From positions 1 through 9,952 of the forward strand of contig JAOUDR010000063.1 of NCBI GenBank assembly GCA_029859185.1: a stretch of DNA of 9,952 nucleotides. Direction: 5' to 3'. Source of the DNA: Gemmatimonadota bacterium (GTDB lineage Bacteria > Gemmatimonadota > Gemmatimonadetes > Gemmatimonadales > GWC2-71-9). The notes under the pieces are model-generated. The model searched no databases. It was not told the DNA's origin and saw nothing but the letters and a program-made list of their open reading frames with translations. Below are positions 1 through 6,213 of the stretch, one piece after another. The first letter of the stretch is position 1. Each line of letters begins with the position of its first letter. Made by a program: the position numbers and the translations under genes.

Positions 1-282
1 CTCGTTGAATACCAGCCCGACGCGATCGTGAGCCGGATTCTCGTGAAGCAGCCGGCGGGTTCGGTGACCCTCTTCGCGTTCGACGCGAGCCAGAGCCTCG
101 GCGAACATACCGTGCCGCATGACGCGCTCGTGCACGTCCTGGACGGGGAGGCCGAGATCACCGTTTCCGGGATCCCACATCGGCTGCCGGCGGGTGAAGC
201 CATTCTCATGCCGGCGCACGAGCCGCACGCGGTGCGGGCGGTGACGCGATTCAAGATGCTGCTGACGATGCTGAAGACGTGA
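1..282 (+). CDS. Small cupin-domain protein, 5' end cut by the window
   Basis: The frame is open from base 1, so the gene begins upstream; 93 residues are visible before the TGA at 280-282. A GTG at 28 could be an internal start, but the in-frame residues before it read as a natural continuation of the fold, so I treat the gene as truncated. It is a single-domain cupin (beta barrel). The first cupin motif lies around visible residues 34-57 (EHTVPHDALVHVLDGEAEITVSG) and the second around 63-79, with a PAGE turn and His73 and His76 as likely metal ligands. Small cupins of this type are often annotated as metal-binding or redox-related proteins of unknown substrate. It lies alone upstream of the glycosyltransferase gene, 140 bp away, so operon membership is not evident. 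The fold is secure and the function is not. Confidence 0.85.
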   Translation, partial: LVEYQPDAIVSRILVKQPAGSVTLFAFDASQSLGEHTVPHDALVHVLDGEAEITVSGIPHRLPAGEAILMPAHEPHAVRAVTRFKMLLTMLKT

Positions 283-366
283 TGACGGCGACGACGGAGG
301 GTGAGGAACGGTAGGGGACGGTTTGCAGCTATCGGTCATGAGGAGCGAGATGCTCCCGCCGACACG

Positions 367-390
367 ATCACGTCCATCACGCCTATCACG
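367..390. repeat. Three direct repeats of ATCACG at an exact 9-bp period
   Basis: ATCACG occurs at 367-372, 376-381 and 385-390, separated each time by three bases, and ends 32 bp before the glycosyltransferase start codon. Regularly spaced direct repeats in a leader or promoter can be operator half-sites. The array is short and chance is possible. Confidence 0.5.
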
Positions 391-408
391 AATCTCCCCT
401 CGAGCGAC

Positions 409-416
409 AGGAAGAG
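409..416 (+). promoter_or_regulatory. Shine-Dalgarno site selecting the GTG start at 423
   Basis: AGGAAGAG lies 6 nt upstream of the GTG at 423. This supports a GTG start placed directly before the N-terminal membrane helix. Confidence 0.7.
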
Positions 417-422
417 TGTCTC

Positions 423-1289
423 GTGCGTGCTGGGAAGATCGTGGCGATCGTGCTCGTGGGTCTCGGTGCCGGGCTCATGCTGTTCGCCGCGGTGCAGTGG
501 CTGCTCTGGCCAAACGTCGCCGCCCTGGCGACTGAGCCGCCCAGCAGCACGGCCTTCATCGACACCTACCAACGGCGACAGGACGACGCAGGCAAGGACA
601 CGACGGTCGCCTGGAAGTGGGTGGCGTGGGACTCCATCTCGGTCCACGCCAAGCGCGCGGTAGTGGCCGCCGAAGACATGGAGTTCTTCACCCACAACGG
701 CTTCTCGAGTAGCGAAATGGCGGTTGCCTTGCGGGACGCACTTGCCGGGGAGCGGTTCCGTGGCGCCTCCACGATAACCCAACAGCTGGCCAAGAACCTG
801 TGGCTCTCCCCGTCACGGAATCCGTGGCGCAAGGTCAAGGAGGCGCTGTTGACCCGCAGCCTCGAACGCCATCTTTCGAAGCGACGCATTCTCGACGTCT
901 ATCTCAACGTCGTCGAGTTCGGGCCGGGGGTGTATGGCATCGAGGCCGCTGCGCAGCGCTACTTTGCGAAACCCGCAAGTGGACTGCGTGGGCACGAGGC
1001 GGCGATGCTGGCCGCGAGCCTCCCGCGCCCGTCGAGTTGGCACCCCGGAGTCAGCAGCACTTCCTATGCCCGCTACGTGGCCGACATCGAAGGCCGCATG
1101 GCGCGCGCCACGTTTCTGTGGCGGGCGCTCGGTACCCCACAGGCCCTGGAGTTCCCCCTGATGCCCGTTCCGGACAGCATCCCGATTCTCGGCGTGGACA
1201 GTCTGGTGATCCCGGACTCCATACGCGATACCGTCAGGAGCGGACCACGGAGTTCGCGTTCGACGGATCGCAGACCTGGGCCTCCCTGA
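423..1289 (+). CDS. mtgA: Monofunctional biosynthetic peptidoglycan glycosyltransferase (GT51 family)
   Basis: This enzyme polymerises lipid II into glycan strands at the outer face of the inner membrane. The 288-residue product has one N-terminal membrane helix (about residues 6-28) and then a GT51 domain with its motifs in order. The first is EDMEFFTHNG (84-93), where Glu84 is the likely catalytic base. Next come GASTITQQLAKN (113-124), RKVKE (135-139, with the second essential Glu139), KRRILDVYLN (152-161) and the GVYGIEAAAQRYF block (168-180). No transpeptidase domain follows, which makes it the MtgA type rather than a bifunctional PBP. The GTG start is set by AGGAAGAG at 409-416. The last 50 or so residues are Ser/Pro/Arg-rich and poorly conserved in character, and their final 56 nt overlap the 3' end of the opposing radical SAM gene. 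The family is certain; the symbol is used in the family sense. Confidence 0.93.
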   Translation: MRAGKIVAIVLVGLGAGLMLFAAVQWLLWPNVAALATEPPSSTAFIDTYQRRQDDAGKDTTVAWKWVAWDSISVHAKRAVVAAEDMEFFTHNGFSSSEMAVALRDALAGERFRGASTITQQLAKNLWLSPSRNPWRKVKEALLTRSLERHLSKRRILDVYLNVVEFGPGVYGIEAAAQRYFAKPASGLRGHEAAMLAASLPRPSSWHPGVSSTSYARYVADIEGRMARATFLWRALGTPQALEFPLMPVPDSIPILGVDSLVIPDSIRDTVRSGPRSSRSTDRRPGPP

Positions 1290-2727
1290 CCTCCGTCCAT
1301 CCTGTTGGTCGTCCTACCACCGCCGGTGCGCGCCGCCGCGGCTCCTTCCGCTGTGGCACCACCGGAACCGTTGACGGAAACACCCGCCGGCGCGCGTGAT
1401 ACCGCTGGAAGTGCGAGAGCTGGAACAACACGTAGGAGATGAGCAACGAACCGAACGGCTTGGCCCAGCCAGGCCCGCCGCGCCAGTAGGCCCGCATCAG
1501 GCGTCCCCAGCGCCGGGCCACGTTCGGCCAGCTGTAGAACGAGCGCATGAGGTGCTTGCGCGTCGCGAACACCTCCGCTGCCGTCACGTGACCGGGTGCA
1601 AACACCAGGTGATCCCCCTCGTAGTGCGCCAGGTTCGCGTCGAAGATGCGACCCTGCCCGTCCATCTCCCGGTGGAACGGCGTGCCAGGAATGGGGATCG
1701 AGATCGAGAGGAAGATCGCGGAGGGGTCTACCTCCTCGAGTCGTCCCGGTAGCGTGGCGTAGTACTCGGGCGTGTCCTCCTCCAGCGCCAGCATCATGCC
1801 GGCGAAGGTCAGGATCCCGCGCTCCTTGAGCGCCATGATCTTCCGCTCGTAGTCGCTCACCTTGTTCTGCCGCTTCTGCACCGCCAGCAGGCTCGGCTCG
1901 TTCAGCGACTCGAGTCCCAGGAACGCCATCCGGCAGTTGGCCGCCGCGAGCAGGTCCACGAATTCCGGGTCGTTGAGGCAACTGAAGGCGAACTGCACGC
2001 CCAGGGCCCAGAGCTTGAGCCGCGCGATCTCCTGGAGCAGTTCCTTCGCGTAGCCCATGTCACCACCCAGGTTGTTGTCGAGCAGCATCGCGAGCTTGCG
2101 CTTGTGGTACGGCAGCCTTGCCGTCGCCGTGAGGTCGCGGATGACGTCCTCGATCGGCCGCACGCGGTACGGGGCCGGTCGGATGTTGAGCTGGCAATAC
2201 GTGCACTTGAACGGACAGCCGCGCGTGGCCTCCAGCACGACCGGCACCGCGTAGCATGACTCGACGAGATCGTAGCGCGGGGTCGGGATATCCTCGAGCG
2301 AGGCCAGTGCCGGTGCCTGATAGAAACGCCGGTGTCGCCCCGCTACTAGATCGTCCACCACCCGCGGCCAACAACGGTCGGCCTCCCCCGCCACCGTCAC
2401 ATCCACGTGCGGCATCACGGCCTGCGGGAACGTGGAGGCGTACTTCCCCCCGGCCACCACGATCTTGCCGCGCTTCCGGAACCGGCGCGCGACCTCGTAA
2501 GCGTGGGGTGCGCAGAAGTCCATGAAGCTCAGGGCGATGATGTCGGCGTCCGTTTCGTAGTCGATCGGCCGGACCATCTCGTGGCGGAGCCGGACGTCCA
2601 CGCTGTCGGGGGTGAGCCCCGCAAGCAGAGTCCCAGACAGTGGCGGCGCCGGCGAGCGCGCATAGTACGCCCGTTCCTCGCCGAGGTTCTGGAACAGCAC
2701 GATGATCTCGACGGTCGGTTTCGACAT
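1234..2727 (-). CDS. B12-binding-type radical SAM protein
   Basis: The 497-residue product has the COG1032 architecture. An N-terminal Rossmann-like cobalamin-binding-type domain spans about residues 5-135, with AGGKYASTFPQ at 92-102 and a VAGEAD segment at 112-117. A radical SAM barrel follows from about 160 to 380. The 4Fe-4S cysteines are C171, C175 and C178 in RGCPFKCTYCQL. LLDNNLGGD (215-223) and GLES (271-274) fit later strands of the barrel. The B12 domain lacks the DxHxxG motif, so any cobalamin would bind without the lower His ligand, as known for several relatives. The tail contains a hydrophobic stretch (about 425-440) and a basic, low-complexity end. AGGGGGG lies 4 nt before the ATG on the coding strand. 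Relatives carry out methylations, ring formation or C-C bond formation on tetrapyrroles, hopanoids and other lipids, but the substrate cannot be read from the sequence. The gene is divergent from the UbiA operon. Confidence 0.9.
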   Translation of the reverse strand: MSKPTVEIIVLFQNLGEERAYYARSPAPPLSGTLLAGLTPDSVDVRLRHEMVRPIDYETDADIIALSFMDFCAPHAYEVARRFRKRGKIVVAGGKYASTFPQAVMPHVDVTVAGEADRCWPRVVDDLVAGRHRRFYQAPALASLEDIPTPRYDLVESCYAVPVVLEATRGCPFKCTYCQLNIRPAPYRVRPIEDVIRDLTATARLPYHKRKLAMLLDNNLGGDMGYAKELLQEIARLKLWALGVQFAFSCLNDPEFVDLLAAANCRMAFLGLESLNEPSLLAVQKRQNKVSDYERKIMALKERGILTFAGMMLALEEDTPEYYATLPGRLEEVDPSAIFLSISIPIPGTPFHREMDGQGRIFDANLAHYEGDHLVFAPGHVTAAEVFATRKHLMRSFYSWPNVARRWGRLMRAYWRGGPGWAKPFGSLLISYVLFQLSHFQRYHARRRVFPSTVPVVPQRKEPRRRAPAVVGRPTGWTEVREAQVCDPSNANSVVRS

Positions 2728-2792
2728 GGAGCCCCCCTGCGATGACTACGGCCGGCGTCCAGCCCGAGCTGCGATTGAACCTTCGCCCACCG

Positions 2793-2811
2793 GCGTCAAG
2801 CCCCCGTCAAG
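2793..2811 (-). promoter_or_regulatory. Paired CTTGAC element facing the radical SAM gene
   Basis: Read on the minus strand this is CTTGAC, five G, then CTTGACGC: two direct half-sites 11 bp apart. It ends 65 bp before the radical SAM start codon. It is the inverted counterpart of the element at 2953-2971; the two agree at all 14 half-site bases and differ only in the 5-nt spacer. It may be a dimer operator or -35 region, or one terminal repeat of a small repeat unit. Confidence 0.5.
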
Positions 2812-2834
2812 CCACGAGATCCGCACACCCGCCG

Positions 2835-2945
2835 CCGTGGTCCGCCGGTTTCTGCGACTCATCCCCGGTCTTCTCCGTGTCCCTCCGCGTTGATCCGCGG
2901 CTTCCCGTGCTCCGGGACTTCCGTGGCCTTCCGCGGCTCTCCGTG
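2835..2945. repeat. Degenerate 10-bp-period repeat (CCGYG core on + strand; CACGGA-like on - strand)
   Basis: CCG-type cores start at 2835, 2845, 2865, 2875, 2885, 2895 and 2905. After a slip they continue at 2912, 2921, 2931 and 2941. Typical units are CTCCGTGTCC, CTCCGCGTTG, ATCCGCGGCT and TTCCGTGGCC. The spacing is almost exactly 10 bp, so the same base pattern recurs on about the same face of the helix. It does not encode a plausible protein. Confidence 0.7.
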
Positions 2946-2952
2946 GCCACCT

Positions 2953-2971
2953 CTTGACCCCCACTTGACGC
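2953..2971 (+). promoter_or_regulatory. Paired CTTGAC element facing the UbiA operon
   Basis: CTTGAC-CCCCA-CTTGACGC: two direct half-sites 11 bp apart, ending 41 bp before the first start codon of the operon. It has the same orientation relative to its gene as the partner at 2793-2811 has to the radical SAM gene. OmpR/PhoB-type regulators are known to bind direct repeats with an 11-bp pitch; whether one binds here is inference. Confidence 0.5.
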
Positions 2972-3002
2972 TTGGCCCGCACCCTTCTTCCAGGAACCGC
3001 GG

Positions 3003-3007
3003 GGAGG
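3003..3007 (+). promoter_or_regulatory. Shine-Dalgarno GGAGG for the first operon gene
   Basis: GGAGG lies 5 nt before the ATG at 3013. It sets the start there and not at the upstream in-frame TTG at 2890, which would translate the repeat array. Confidence 0.75.
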
Positions 3008-3012
3008 ATCAG

Positions 3013-3441
3013 ATGGGCTACACCGTGCGGAATCGAACCTGGAACATCGCGGCGGCAGCGACCCTGCTGGGCGGCGTCTGCGTCGTGGCGTTCTGGATCA
3101 CTTACTTCACCTCCCCGGCCACCTTGGGCCATGGCGACCCGGCGGTGATCGCCTTCGAAAGTGCGTTCCTGGTTGCCGATGGAGTCTTCGCGGGGTTGCT
3201 CATTGCCGCGGGCATCGGCCTGCTTCGACGCCGGCCGGCCGGCGCGTTCCTCCTCGCGGCAGCGGCCGGCATGAGCCTCTACCTGGCCCTGCTCGACGTG
3301 ACGTTCTACGCGCGGCAGGGCCTCTACTCGGCACCGAGCACCAGCGCGATGCTCGAGCTGGCAGTCAATGGCCTCTGCCTTGGTGGCGGCGTGGCCGGGC
3401 TCCGCTGGGCGTGGAGACTCTGGACCGGGAGGCGTGCATGA
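3013..3441 (+). CDS. Four-helix integral membrane protein of unknown function
   Basis: The 142-residue product is almost wholly membrane-embedded. Its helices lie at about residues 11-32, 47-71, 76-99 and 112-134, joined by short loops, with Arg-rich turns (RRR at 72-74, GRRA at the end) suggesting which loops are cytoplasmic. Acidic residues sit in or at the edge of helices: E49 and D56 in helix 2, D95 in helix 3 and E115 in helix 4. This is unusual for a passive anchor and hints at a binding or transport role. No signal peptide, cysteine motif or known enzyme motif is visible. It is the first gene of the operon, and its TGA overlaps the ATG of the SDR gene by 4 nt, so the two are probably translationally coupled. 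I do not recognise a characterised family. It could be a partner subunit of the UbiA enzyme or a small transporter. Confidence 0.85.
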   Translation: MGYTVRNRTWNIAAAATLLGGVCVVAFWITYFTSPATLGHGDPAVIAFESAFLVADGVFAGLLIAAGIGLLRRRPAGAFLLAAAAGMSLYLALLDVTFYARQGLYSAPSTSAMLELAVNGLCLGGGVAGLRWAWRLWTGRRA

Positions 3442-4304
3442 GACGCCGGCCGCTTTCCCCAGGCGCCGTTTGTGTAGTCGGCGCCGCCAACGGGATCGGT
3501 GCTGCGACCGCGCGCCGCCTGGCCCGGGCCGGTGCTGCCCTCGTGCTCGCCGACATCGAGCCCGGTGGCGTCTACTCACTGGCCTGCGGCATCCGGGGCG
3601 CGGGTGGCCGGGCTGTCGCGCATCCCACGGACGTCCGAGACGTCGCAGCGCTGCGTCGCCTTCTCGAGGTCGCAACCGACGCCTACGGTGCAGTGAGCGC
3701 CGTCATCAACTGCGCGGCGATGCTTCGCCCCGGCGACATCGCGGAGACCTCCGCGGACGATATCCGGCTCCAGGTGGACGTGAACCTCACGGGCACGATG
3801 CTCGTAGCCCACGTCTTCGTACCGCACTTCCTGGCCAACGGGGGAGGTCATCTGGTGAACGTGGCCTCCCTCGGCGGCGTCGCCCCAATGCCCGGGGAAA
3901 CCGCGTACTGCGCCACGAAATTCGGAGTCCGCGGTTTCAGCCAGGCCCTGGCGCTCGAGCTCCGCGGCACCGGCGTCATCGTGTCGTCGGTCTGTCCCGA
4001 TTCCACGGACACACGCATGCTGCGCCTCGAGGCACAGCACGCCGGGTCCGCGATCTCGTTCGCGAGCGCGCCACTCGACGTGGATGCCGTGGCACGGGCC
4101 ATCATCCAGGCGTTGGTTCGCCAGCGCCGAGAGGTGCTCGTGCCGGGACTCAGGGGATTGCTCGTGCGCCTGCTCGCGTGGTTCCCGTCGGTCTTCGCCC
4201 TTTGCTATCCCCTCATCGAGTGGATCGGTCGCCGCGGCCAGGCACGGTACCGAGCCCAACTTCCCGGGCCCGCCATGCGCCCCTTCCCGGAGGTGTCCAC
4301 ATGA
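3438..4304 (+). CDS. Short-chain dehydrogenase/reductase (classical SDR) with hydrophobic C-terminal tail
   Basis: This 288-residue NAD(P)-dependent oxidoreductase acts on an alcohol/ketone pair. The nucleotide-binding motif is GAANGIG (15-21). Asp39 at the end of the second strand favours NAD(H) over NADP(H). NCAA (91-94) stands for the usual NNAG, and the catalytic residues are N116, S144, Y157 and K161 (YCATK). The post-catalytic PG motif is changed to PDSTDTRM (187-194). After the Rossmann core, about residues 237-263 form a hydrophobic, weakly basic stretch (GLLVRLLAWFPSVFALCY), suggesting attachment to the membrane and a lipid-like substrate. The start is the ATG at 3438, which overlaps the upstream stop as ATGA, with GGGAGG at 3427-3432. 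An in-frame GTG at 3411 is less likely. The next gene begins inside its stop codon. The enzyme class is certain and the substrate unknown. Confidence 0.92.
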   Translation: MRRRPLSPGAVCVVGAANGIGAATARRLARAGAALVLADIEPGGVYSLACGIRGAGGRAVAHPTDVRDVAALRRLLEVATDAYGAVSAVINCAAMLRPGDIAETSADDIRLQVDVNLTGTMLVAHVFVPHFLANGGGHLVNVASLGGVAPMPGETAYCATKFGVRGFSQALALELRGTGVIVSSVCPDSTDTRMLRLEAQHAGSAISFASAPLDVDAVARAIIQALVRQRREVLVPGLRGLLVRLLAWFPSVFALCYPLIEWIGRRGQARYRAQLPGPAMRPFPEVST

Positions 4305-5284
4305 CGACCCTCGCGCACATCGCCGCCCCCGCGCGGCTGCTCACGGCTCGCTTCTGGCGCGACTACGTCGTCACCATGCGACCGTACCTGCTCTTCGTCT
4401 CCGGGATCACGGGGATCGCGGGCCTCGCGATGGCACCCGACGCCGAGCGCGGTGCGGTCGTGGCGCTCGCGGTCGTGTTCTTCCTGACCTATGGATTCGG
4501 CCAGGCGCTCACGGACTGCTTCCAGCTGGACACGGACTCCCTCTCGGCCCCGTACCGTCCGCTCGTGCGCGGCGCCCTCCGGCGGGAGGACGTGCTCGCG
4601 GTGAGCCTCACCGGCCTGCTCGCTTCCGGCCTCGTGATTGGCAGCTTCGAGCCGGCCACCCTCCCGCTGTGCGGGCTCGCCATCGGGGGGCTCGCGACGT
4701 ACACCTGGTTCAAGCGCCGCTGGTGGGGCGGTCCACTGTACAACGCATGGATCATCGCGCTGGTGCTGTTCATCGCCGCCCGTGCTGCCGGTCCCGTGTC
4801 CCTCGGCTCGCCGGTCCTGCTCGGTGCCCTGGCCGCGGCGCTGTTCGGCTACGCGAACTTCGTCCTGGTCGGATACTACAAGGACCTGTCCGCCGACCGG
4901 GCAACCGGCTACCGCACCCTGCCGGTCGTGTTCGGACTGCCGGTCGCGAATCGGGTGAGTGACGGGTTCGCTGTCCTCGCGTTCGTCGGCGCGCTGGCGT
5001 CCGCGACCGCCTCGATCCTCGAAACGGGAGTCGCGGGGTGGGTCGCGGCGTCCCCCTTTGCCCTGGCCGCCGGAGCCGCGACGGCCCTGGCCCAGCACCG
5101 CACGCACCGTGTCACCTGCGACCGCGATGCGCACACGGCAATCAGCCCGGTGGTCCACGCGTACGTCTTCCTGCTCGCGACGGTGGCCGCCGCGGCCCGG
5201 CCGGCGTGGGCACCGGCGCTCGTTCTGTTCTACGTCGGCTTCGTGTTCACGCTGCGTCATCGGCCCATGGCGGAGCAGATCTGA
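4301..5284 (+). CDS. UbiA-family prenyltransferase
   Basis: The 327-residue polytopic membrane protein has about eight or nine helices. UbiA enzymes transfer an isoprenoid from a prenyl diphosphate to an aromatic ring, tetrapyrrole, glycerol phosphate or other acceptor. The first Asp-rich motif, normally NDxxDxxxD, reads TDCFQLDTD here (71-79). D72 and D79 are kept, the second Asp is Gln75, and there is an extra Asp at 77. The motif is followed by the usual proline/arginine turn (APYRPLVRG, 83-91). The second motif is KDLSADRATGYRTLP (194-208), with D195 and D199. The start is the ATG at 4301 with GGAGG at 4289-4293. The same frame is open far upstream, but only across the SDR gene. There is a 4-nt overlap with the SDR gene and a 1-nt overlap (TGATG) with the kinase that follows. 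No neighbouring ubiquinone, menaquinone or chlorophyll gene indicates the acceptor. It could be EboC-like, chlorophyll-synthase-like or a new branch. Confidence 0.9.
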   Translation: MTTLAHIAAPARLLTARFWRDYVVTMRPYLLFVSGITGIAGLAMAPDAERGAVVALAVVFFLTYGFGQALTDCFQLDTDSLSAPYRPLVRGALRREDVLAVSLTGLLASGLVIGSFEPATLPLCGLAIGGLATYTWFKRRWWGGPLYNAWIIALVLFIAARAAGPVSLGSPVLLGALAAALFGYANFVLVGYYKDLSADRATGYRTLPVVFGLPVANRVSDGFAVLAFVGALASATASILETGVAGWVAASPFALAAGAATALAQHRTHRVTCDRDAHTAISPVVHAYVFLLATVAAAARPAWAPALVLFYVGFVFTLRHRPMAEQI

Positions 5285-6213
5285 TGCTGGCCATCGTGAA
5301 TCCGACCGCCGGCGGCGGGAAGGGGCTCGCCCGCTGGCAACGGGTGGCTCCCAAGCTCGCGCGGCGGCTCGGGATGTTCACGGCCGTGTTCCCGCGCGAT
5401 GCCGACGACGCGCGCGAGGTGGTCCGGCGCGCCGTGCTCGATGGCGAGTGCGATCTCATCGCGGCCGGCGGTGACGGAACGGTGAACCTCGTCGTCGCGA
5501 CCGTGCTCCAGCACACCTCGACTGCCGATCGGGAATCGGTGCGCCTGGGGGCCGTGGGGCTCGGATCCAGCAACGACTTTCACAAACCCGTCCGCCCCGA
5601 GACCGTCCTGGAGCGCGTCCCGGTGCGAGTCGCCTTCCACCAGACCGTACGCCACGACGTGGGGCGACTGCGCTATCGAACCCTGGCTGGTGAGTGGCAG
5701 TGCTGCTGCTGGATCCTGAACGCCAGCGTGGGGATCACGGCGGAAGGCAACCGGTGCTACAACGACGACCCGATGGTGACGCGCGTGAAGCGGGTGCACC
5801 CGGATCTGGGGATGGTGTGGGCTGCGCTCATCGCCTTGGGCCGCGGTGCGCCACGCACGATGACGGTGGCCACGGACGGCGGGCCGGAGCACCAGGCGCG
5901 TGTGACCAACCTCGGGATCGTCAAGAATCCGCACTTCACCGGTGTGCTGCGGTACGACTCGGCCTACGACCCGGGAAGTGGTTACTTCACGGCGCATCTC
6001 CTGGGAGACGTGTCGGGTCGCGACCGGCTCCGCGCGTTCATCGGTCTGCACCGCGGCCACTTTACCGGCCTGCCGGGAACGGCCACCTGGCGTGCCCGTC
6101 AACTTCGGATCCGCGCGGAGGAGGCATTCGCCGTGGAGGGTGACGGGGAGATCATCATGACGACCGACGCGGAATTCACCCTCGAACCGCGCGCCCTGGC
6201 GGTGTGTGCATGA
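5284..6213 (+). CDS. Diacylglycerol/lipid kinase-like protein (DAGK catalytic family)
   Basis: The 309-residue soluble, probably membrane-peripheral kinase belongs to the DgkB/YegS/sphingosine kinase superfamily, which phosphorylates lipid alcohols with ATP. Motifs in order are NPTAGGGKG (6-14), the phosphate-binding GGDGT (62-66), GLGSSNDF (92-99) where the family normally has GTGNDF, and DGE (287-289) near the end in the C-terminal beta-sandwich, where the family has its conserved DGE. The block ILNASVGITAEGN after three consecutive cysteines matches the strand that starts the second domain. The length fits the family. The ATG shares its first base with the stop of the UbiA gene (TGATG), with GGAG at 5272-5275. 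Lying between a prenyltransferase and a second kinase, it may phosphorylate a prenylated or isoprenoid alcohol and not diacylglycerol, but that is inference. The kinase fold is secure. Confidence 0.88.
   Translation: MLAIVNPTAGGGKGLARWQRVAPKLARRLGMFTAVFPRDADDAREVVRRAVLDGECDLIAAGGDGTVNLVVATVLQHTSTADRESVRLGAVGLGSSNDFHKPVRPETVLERVPVRVAFHQTVRHDVGRLRYRTLAGEWQCCCWILNASVGITAEGNRCYNDDPMVTRVKRVHPDLGMVWAALIALGRGAPRTMTVATDGGPEHQARVTNLGIVKNPHFTGVLRYDSAYDPGSGYFTAHLLGDVSGRDRLRAFIGLHRGHFTGLPGTATWRARQLRIRAEEAFAVEGDGEIIMTTDAEFTLEPRALAVCA

Larger units (their letters stand above)
283..422. other. Intergenic region between the cupin gene and the glycosyltransferase gene
   Basis: A 140-bp non-coding gap. It contains a weak 5-bp stem (GGAGC at 342-346, GCTCC at 352-356), three 9-bp-spaced ATCACG repeats (listed separately) and the Shine-Dalgarno site of the next gene. 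No convincing -35/-10 pair or T-run terminator is visible. Confidence 0.6.
2728..3012. other. Divergent intergenic region between the radical SAM gene and the UbiA operon
   Basis: This 285-bp gap must carry promoters for both directions. It contains two mirror-image CTTGAC-type elements and a 10-bp-periodic CCGYG array between them, all listed separately. It has no credible ORF with a ribosome binding site. TTGAC matches the core of a -35 hexamer, but I find no good -10 at the standard distance on either side. Confidence 0.7.

Noticed and set aside
1073..1981. Minus-strand open frame of about 300 codons overlapping the radical SAM gene in another frame
   Set aside because: Arg/Gly/Ala-rich shadow without motifs; the radical SAM frame carries the CxxxCxxC motif and a full domain.
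2793..2971. Sigma-70 promoters built on the TTGAC half-sites as -35 boxes
   Set aside because: No acceptable -10 hexamer was found 16-18 bp downstream of any of the four half-sites on the proper strand, so I list them as paired elements only.
2890..3012. TTG start at 2890 for the four-helix membrane protein
   Set aside because: It would translate the 10-bp repeat array; the ATG at 3013 has GGAGG 5 nt upstream and begins just before helix 1.
2746..3675. Minus-strand open frame spanning the divergent region and the first operon genes
   Set aside because: It crosses the repeat array and two well-supported genes, and its translation is low-complexity Arg/Gly.
3368..4300. Upstream extension of the UbiA frame
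   Set aside because: This part is out of frame with the real SDR gene and reads as Arg/Gly/Pro-rich noise; the ATG at 4301 has a good ribosome binding site.
4205..5260. Long minus-strand open frame opposite the UbiA gene
   Set aside because: Composition is dominated by Arg, Glu, Gly and Gln with no domain, and it is an antisense shadow of a clearly coding GC-rich gene.
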